Under the pieces are notes generated by a model. It was given only the letters and a program-made list of their open reading frames with translations, ran no database searches and was not told the DNA's origin. Both the position numbers and the translations under genes were made by a program. From positions 1 through 10,000 of the forward strand of contig JAIWOH010000144.1 of NCBI GenBank assembly GCA_020216985.1: 10,000 nucleotides of DNA, read 5' to 3'. The DNA comes from Nitrospira sp. (GTDB lineage Bacteria; Nitrospirota; Nitrospiria; Nitrospirales; Nitrospiraceae). Positions 6,515-10,000 of the stretch are shown piece after piece (the first letter of the stretch is position 1; the number at the start of each line of letters is the position of its first letter).

Positions 6515-7285
6515 GGTTCCACTCGCTGGTTGTTTCCACAGTCGTTCGTGATTGCCTGGCAGTTTCTGACTGCTGTTCCCCTGAGCCGGACTTACCATGA
6601 GCCGACCGCCCAGGAGCTGGCCTCCTCGATGGCCTGGTATTCCCTCGTCGGGTTCATGATCGGTGGAGGGCTGGTTGGGGTCGATCTGCTGCTGGACTCT
6701 GTGTTTAAGCCGCCGATTGTGAACGCGATGATGTTGGTCGTGCTCATCGGGCTGACACGTGGGCTCCATCAGGATGGTCTGGCGGACACGGTCGATGGAT
6801 TGATCGGCGGGCATGATCGGGAAGCGCGACTGCGGATCATGAAAGATCCGGCGATTGGAGCAATAGGCGCAACAGCGCTGGGGCTCTCGCTGATTGTCCG
6901 CTATGCCGGATTCATGGCCTTGCCTCACGAGGTACGTGTTCCTGCCTTGGTGACCATGCCGGCGGTGGGGCGGTGGTCGATGGTGCTGCTGGCGCGCCTG
7001 TCCCCTCCGGCCAGGCCGGACGGAAGCTTGGCTTCGTTTCTGACCTATGTGTCGTGGGGGCCTGTCGTGATAGCGACAGGGACGCTCCTGGTCGGCTTGA
7101 GCATCGGGTTCGGCGTGGTCGGTGCCTGTTTGGTCCTTGTCCCGGGAACGGTCCTCGTGCTGATGGCACGACAATGGTTCCATCGACGGATCGGCGGCGT
7201 GACGGGCGATACCTTGGGGGCGACCAATGAACTGGCCGAAATTCTTTTTCTCCTGTTGGTTCCTCTGTTGCAACGTTTGCCATGA
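6512..7285 (+). CDS. cobS: adenosylcobinamide-GDP ribazoletransferase CobS (cobalamin synthase)
   Basis: CobS is an integral inner-membrane enzyme that joins AdoCbi-GDP with alpha-ribazole (or its phosphate) to make adenosylcobalamin (phosphate). The protein has 257 residues from the ATG at 6512; a GTG at 6509 would add one. The acidic signature GLHQDGLADTVDGLIGG followed by REARLRIMKDPAIGAIG (about residues 84-119) is the metal-binding, catalytic block of the family. RRIGGVTGDTLGATNELAE (about 225-243) is the second hallmark. Several hydrophobic segments are visible: about 41-62, 70-82, 121-137, and a long region near 180-220. The N-terminal WQFLTAVPLS is typical. The frame is closed upstream by TGA at 6503-6505, so the start cannot lie further 5'. 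The stop overlaps the cbiB start as ATGA. Confidence 0.96.
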   Translation: MGSTRWLFPQSFVIAWQFLTAVPLSRTYHEPTAQELASSMAWYSLVGFMIGGGLVGVDLLLDSVFKPPIVNAMMLVVLIGLTRGLHQDGLADTVDGLIGGHDREARLRIMKDPAIGAIGATALGLSLIVRYAGFMALPHEVRVPALVTMPAVGRWSMVLLARLSPPARPDGSLASFLTYVSWGPVVIATGTLLVGLSIGFGVVGACLVLVPGTVLVLMARQWFHRRIGGVTGDTLGATNELAEILFLLLVPLLQRLP

Positions 7286-8238
7286 CCGCGGGAGCCCTGT
7301 TGCTTGCCGCCGCACTTGACGCCCTCATGGGCGATCCTCGTTCGTTGCCCCATCCGGTGCGGGTGATAGGGCGATGCATTGCCTGGTACGACAAATTCGT
7401 ATGGGCCCGGTGTCGGAGTTCTCGAGGGTTGCTGGTTGCCGGGATCGGCCTCGCTGTCGGGTTACCGGCCTGTGTGTTTGGCTTAAGTGCCGGGCTGCTC
7501 AGTCTTGCCGAACGGCTGGGTGGTCTGGTCGGCTCGGTCGCGACGATTTGGTTGGCCGCGGCGACGCTGGCCGCTCGCGATCTCTGGGATCATGGGCGGG
7601 CGGTTGAACGGCCGCTGCTTGCCGGGGACCTTCCTGTTGCTCGCCAAGCAGTAGGAATGATCGTCGGACGAGATACGACTCATCTATCTGAATCGGAAGT
7701 GGCACGGGCGACGGTTGAAACCATTGCGGAAAGCACGGCGGATGGCATCATCGCGCCATTGTTCTATTTGGCTGTGGGCGGCGTCCCCTTGGCTCTCGCC
7801 TACAAGGCGATCAACACCCTCGATTCGATGGTCGGCCATCGTGATGAACGGTATATCGATTTCGGCTGGGCCTCGGCACGTCTCGATGATGTGGTGAATT
7901 GGATTCCAGCCCGTGTGACGGCGGGATTGCTCATTTTGAGTGCGGCTCTGACCGCTCATCGGTCTTATGACGTAGGTCGTGGTTGGATCGTCCTCCTGCG
8001 AGATGGAGGCCGCCATCCCAGCCCCAACAGCGGCAGGCCGGAAGCGACAATGGCCGGCCTGTTGGGCATTCGATTGGGCGGGACGAATTTCTACGACGGT
8101 GTCGCTGAAGAACGGCCGCTGCTCAATCCGGAGGGGCGGGCGGCGGAGCCTCAGGATATTGCTCCAGCTTTAAGGTTGATGGTGATGACATCATGGCTGG
8201 GCGTCATCCTGGCTGCCGGGGGAAGGTGGCTCCTGTGA
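7282..8238 (+). CDS. cbiB: adenosylcobinamide-phosphate synthase CbiB (CobD in the aerobic nomenclature)
   Basis: This membrane protein links adenosylcobyric acid to (R)-1-amino-2-propanol or its phosphate, forming adenosylcobinamide (phosphate). It has 318 residues, the normal family length. Family blocks are LDALMGDPRSLPHPVRVIG (12-30), VETIAESTADGIIAPLFY (145-162), YKAINTLDSMVGHRDERY (174-191), DDVVNWIPARVTAGLL (202-217) and DGGRHPSPNSGRPEA (241-255). Hydrophobic segments near 3-13, 50-75, 82-97, 155-173, 210-225 and 300-313 agree with an inner-membrane enzyme. The ATG overlaps the cobS stop (ATGA), and its own stop overlaps a GTG start of the next gene (GTGA), implying coupled translation. 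It uses the product of the adjacent cobD. The symbol cobD also exists for this gene in the Pseudomonas scheme, which should not be confused with the next entry. Confidence 0.96.
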   Translation: MTAGALLLAAALDALMGDPRSLPHPVRVIGRCIAWYDKFVWARCRSSRGLLVAGIGLAVGLPACVFGLSAGLLSLAERLGGLVGSVATIWLAAATLAARDLWDHGRAVERPLLAGDLPVARQAVGMIVGRDTTHLSESEVARATVETIAESTADGIIAPLFYLAVGGVPLALAYKAINTLDSMVGHRDERYIDFGWASARLDDVVNWIPARVTAGLLILSAALTAHRSYDVGRGWIVLLRDGGRHPSPNSGRPEATMAGLLGIRLGGTNFYDGVAEERPLLNPEGRAAEPQDIAPALRLMVMTSWLGVILAAGGRWLL

Positions 8239-9335
8239 GCGATGCCCATGGCGGCAATATCTATGCGGTGGCGCGCGAGCTCGATTGCCGGCCCGACGCA
8301 ATCGTGGACTTTAGTGCCAGCATCAATCCACTGGGGCCCTCGCCGATGGTGTGGAAGGCCATTGCAGCCGCGCGCCAGTTCGTCACCCACTATCCTGACA
8401 CTTCCTGCTGGGAGCTACGGCAGGCCTTGGGCCACCGGTGGGGGATCGATCCGGAACAGATCGTCGTGGGGAATGGCTCGATGGAACTGATCGATGCAAT
8501 CCCACGGGCGCTCAAACTGAGGCGGCTCCTGATTGTGCATCCGACCTTTTCGGAATATGAACGGGCGATGGCACGGGCCGGCGGCTCTGTCGTGACGGTC
8601 TATGCGCAACGGGAACAGGACTATGCCATTCCTATTGACCACCTTGTGCAGCTTCTTGATTCGAGCAAGGGCAGGGCCCGTTCCTTCGAGGGCCTGGTGC
8701 TCTGCAATCCCAACAGCCCCACCGGTCGGGCCTGTTCGGTTGAAGCAATCTCGCATCTAGCCAAACTCGCCGCTCGACGGAAGCTCTGGTTGGTGCTCGA
8801 TGAGGCCTTTGCCGACTATTGTCCGGAACGGTCGGTGCTCCCGCAGGCTGCTTCTTGGCCACGGGTGATTGTCTTGCGCAGCATGACCAAGTTTTACGCC
8901 TTGCCAGGACTTCGTGTGGGCTATGCCGTGGCTTCACGATCGGTCGTTCGCCGGCTGCGGGCCCAGTTGCCGCCCTGGTCCGTCAATGCGATCGGCCAGG
9001 TCGCGGCGCTTGCCGCCTTAGGTGACAAGGCTCATGCCGAAAAAAGCCTGCGCTTCATGGGCCGAGCGCGTGCGCGATTCGTCTCGCTACTGAGCACCCT
9101 TCCCGATTGCCGGGTGATCGAGCCTTCGGCCAACTATGTGTTTGTCGAGCTGCCGCAGGGGTGGCAAGCGGAGACCATGGCTGCACGGCTTAAACGCCAA
9201 GGCTTGCTGATCCGTGACTGCTCGTCGGTCCCCGGAGTCTCTGCGCGGGCGATTCGTGTTGCTGTTCGCCGGCCATCGGAAAACAACCGGCTCATCAAGG
9301 CTCTCTCAACCCTTCTTGACGATCGGAATGGATGA
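8235..9335 (+). CDS. cobD: threonine-phosphate decarboxylase CobD (PLP-dependent, HisC-like fold)
   Basis: CobD decarboxylates L-threonine O-3-phosphate to (R)-1-amino-2-propanol phosphate, the linker that CbiB attaches. From GTG 8235 the protein has 366 residues. The N-terminal HGGNIYAVARELDC and IVDFSASINPLGPSP (5-37) separate CobD from ordinary histidinol-phosphate aminotransferases. CNPNSPTG (157-164), LVLDEAFADY (186-195) and SMTKFYALPGLRVGYA (216-231) follow, with K219 as the expected PLP Schiff-base lysine and D189 as the pyridine-nitrogen aspartate. Start choice: an ATG at 8193 lies in frame deep within cbiB, but GTG 8235 has GGAAGG (8221-8226) 8 nt upstream, overlaps the cbiB stop as GTGA, and puts HGGN near the N-terminus as in relatives. 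The 3' end overlaps cbiZ by eight bases. No threonine kinase gene is seen to supply the substrate. Confidence 0.93.
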   Translation: MSDAHGGNIYAVARELDCRPDAIVDFSASINPLGPSPMVWKAIAAARQFVTHYPDTSCWELRQALGHRWGIDPEQIVVGNGSMELIDAIPRALKLRRLLIVHPTFSEYERAMARAGGSVVTVYAQREQDYAIPIDHLVQLLDSSKGRARSFEGLVLCNPNSPTGRACSVEAISHLAKLAARRKLWLVLDEAFADYCPERSVLPQAASWPRVIVLRSMTKFYALPGLRVGYAVASRSVVRRLRAQLPPWSVNAIGQVAALAALGDKAHAEKSLRFMGRARARFVSLLSTLPDCRVIEPSANYVFVELPQGWQAETMAARLKRQGLLIRDCSSVPGVSARAIRVAVRRPSENNRLIKALSTLLDDRNG

Positions 9336-9999
9336 AATGGTCGCAGGCCCAGTGTGCACCGGCCATCGTGTGATTGACCGGACATTGATCATTGATTTGG
9401 GGGGACGGCGGCGGGTGCTCTCGTCCGCTCCTCAAGGCGGAGGAATTCGCCTCGCGTCTTATGTGCTCAATCATCAAGTCGATGGTCACAATGTGACGTC
9501 AAACGGGCGCCCTCGGCGGTTTGGCGATCCGGCTCGTTGCTTGAGGCAGATGGCTGCTCGGTATGGGCTCAGGGGAGCAACGGTTGGTTTAATGACGGCG
9601 GTGCCGATGACGCAACTCGTCACAACCCGGTATGCAGCGGGATCGCTCTGGGTTGAATGTTTTGCGACCGTGGGGGTCGCCAACGCGGTGCGGGCTGGAG
9701 AATGGGGGACGACTCCGGGTACACGGCAGGTTGAAGCGAATCCTGTGGTGCCTGGAACGATCAATCTCATTCTAGTCACGAACGGTAGCCTCTCACCCGC
9801 CGCGATGGTGGGAGCGGTTCAGGTCGCGACCGAGGCCAAGACCGCCGTGCTGCTCGATGCTCATGTTCCCAGTGCCGACAGCGGCTCACCCGCCACCGGA
9901 ACTGGGACGGACGTCGTGGTCATGGCCTGCCGGCTCCGTGGCGAGGGGCCATTTCATCGGTACAGTGGCACCCACACCATCATCGGTGTTCTGGTTGCC
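9328..9999 (+). CDS. cbiZ: adenosylcobinamide amidohydrolase CbiZ (3' end cut by window edge)
   Basis: CbiZ hydrolyses the amide bond that joins the aminopropanol arm to the corrin ring, returning adenosylcobinamide to adenosylcobyric acid for re-entry at CbiB. The frame is open from ATG 9328 to the window end (224 codons visible), and family motifs suggest only a short C-terminus is missing. Seen are RRVLSSAPQGGGIRLASYVL (28-47), GLMTAVPM (87-94), ATVGVANAVRAG (113-124), GTINLILVTNGSLSPAAMV (143-161), ATEAKTAVLLD (167-177), ATGTGTDVVVMAC (189-201) and YSGTHTIIGVLVA (212-224). These match CbiZ, which is known from archaea and some bacteria. A second in-frame ATG at 9337 is an alternative start; the ATG at 9332 overlapping the cobD stop is in another frame and ends after 13 codons. 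The eight-base overlap with cobD supports co-translation. Confidence 0.93.
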   Translation, partial: MDEMVAGPVCTGHRVIDRTLIIDLGGRRRVLSSAPQGGGIRLASYVLNHQVDGHNVTSNGRPRRFGDPARCLRQMAARYGLRGATVGLMTAVPMTQLVTTRYAAGSLWVECFATVGVANAVRAGEWGTTPGTRQVEANPVVPGTINLILVTNGSLSPAAMVGAVQVATEAKTAVLLDAHVPSADSGSPATGTGTDVVVMACRLRGEGPFHRYSGTHTIIGVLVA

Positions 10000-10000
10000 C

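Noticed and set aside
6308..7315. Long open frame (335 codons) on the minus strand opposite cobS.
   Set aside because: Low-complexity H/R/Q/P-rich composition typical of an antisense shadow of a GC-rich gene; cobS on the plus strand has clear family motifs.
8193..8234. Longer CobD start at ATG 8193.
   Set aside because: It would lie well inside cbiB; GTG 8235 has a better ribosome-binding site, a GTGA overlap and the usual distance to HGGN.
1..10000. Searched by eye for CRISPR arrays, tRNA genes, insertion sequences, long direct repeats and defence-type genes.
   Set aside because: None seen; the window is almost fully occupied by B12-related coding sequence.

Overview
The window is a same-strand (+) cluster for vitamin B12 (cobalamin) uptake, salvage and late biosynthesis. 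It comes from a Gram-negative bacterium: there is a TonB-dependent outer-membrane receptor, Shine-Dalgarno motifs are purine-rich, genes are densely overlapped, and the DNA is moderately GC-rich. Gene content and sequence style remind me of Nitrospirota (Nitrospira-like), but that placement is an impression and not a demonstrated result.

Layout: (1) 1-1454 holds the 3' part of a FecE/BtuD-type ABC transporter ATPase, overlapped by ATGA with a nitrilase-superfamily carbon-nitrogen hydrolase of unknown substrate. (2) 1455-1742 is non-coding and carries a clear cobalamin riboswitch (about 1558-1706), followed by a hairpin that could mask the ribosome-binding site of the next gene. (3) 1743-3785 is btuB, the outer-membrane corrinoid receptor. 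(4) 3927-4127 is a small CWC-type cysteine-rich protein of unknown function. (5) 4153-9999 is a tight run: PduO-type corrinoid adenosyltransferase, cobU, cobT, a 133-bp leader with two nested mini-ORFs, cobS, cbiB, cobD (threonine-phosphate decarboxylase type), and a cbiZ gene that reaches the window edge almost complete.

How the genes fit together: BtuB and the ABC transporter import corrinoids. The PduO-type enzyme adenosylates the cobalt. CobD makes (R)-1-amino-2-propanol phosphate, which CbiB attaches to adenosylcobyric acid. CobU phosphorylates and guanylylates the product. CobT activates the lower-ligand base, and CobS joins the two halves. CbiZ can remove the aminopropanol arm from imported adenosylcobinamide (and, in some species, from corrinoids with the wrong base), returning them to adenosylcobyric acid. 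No alpha-ribazole phosphatase (CobC), cobyric acid synthase or threonine kinase is visible, so these must lie elsewhere or be replaced.

The core pathway is well known. The less understood parts are the nitrilase-like protein coupled to the transporter ATPase, the CWC protein between btuB and the adenosyltransferase gene, the mini-ORF chain before cobS, and the coexistence of CbiZ with a full nucleotide-loop pathway.
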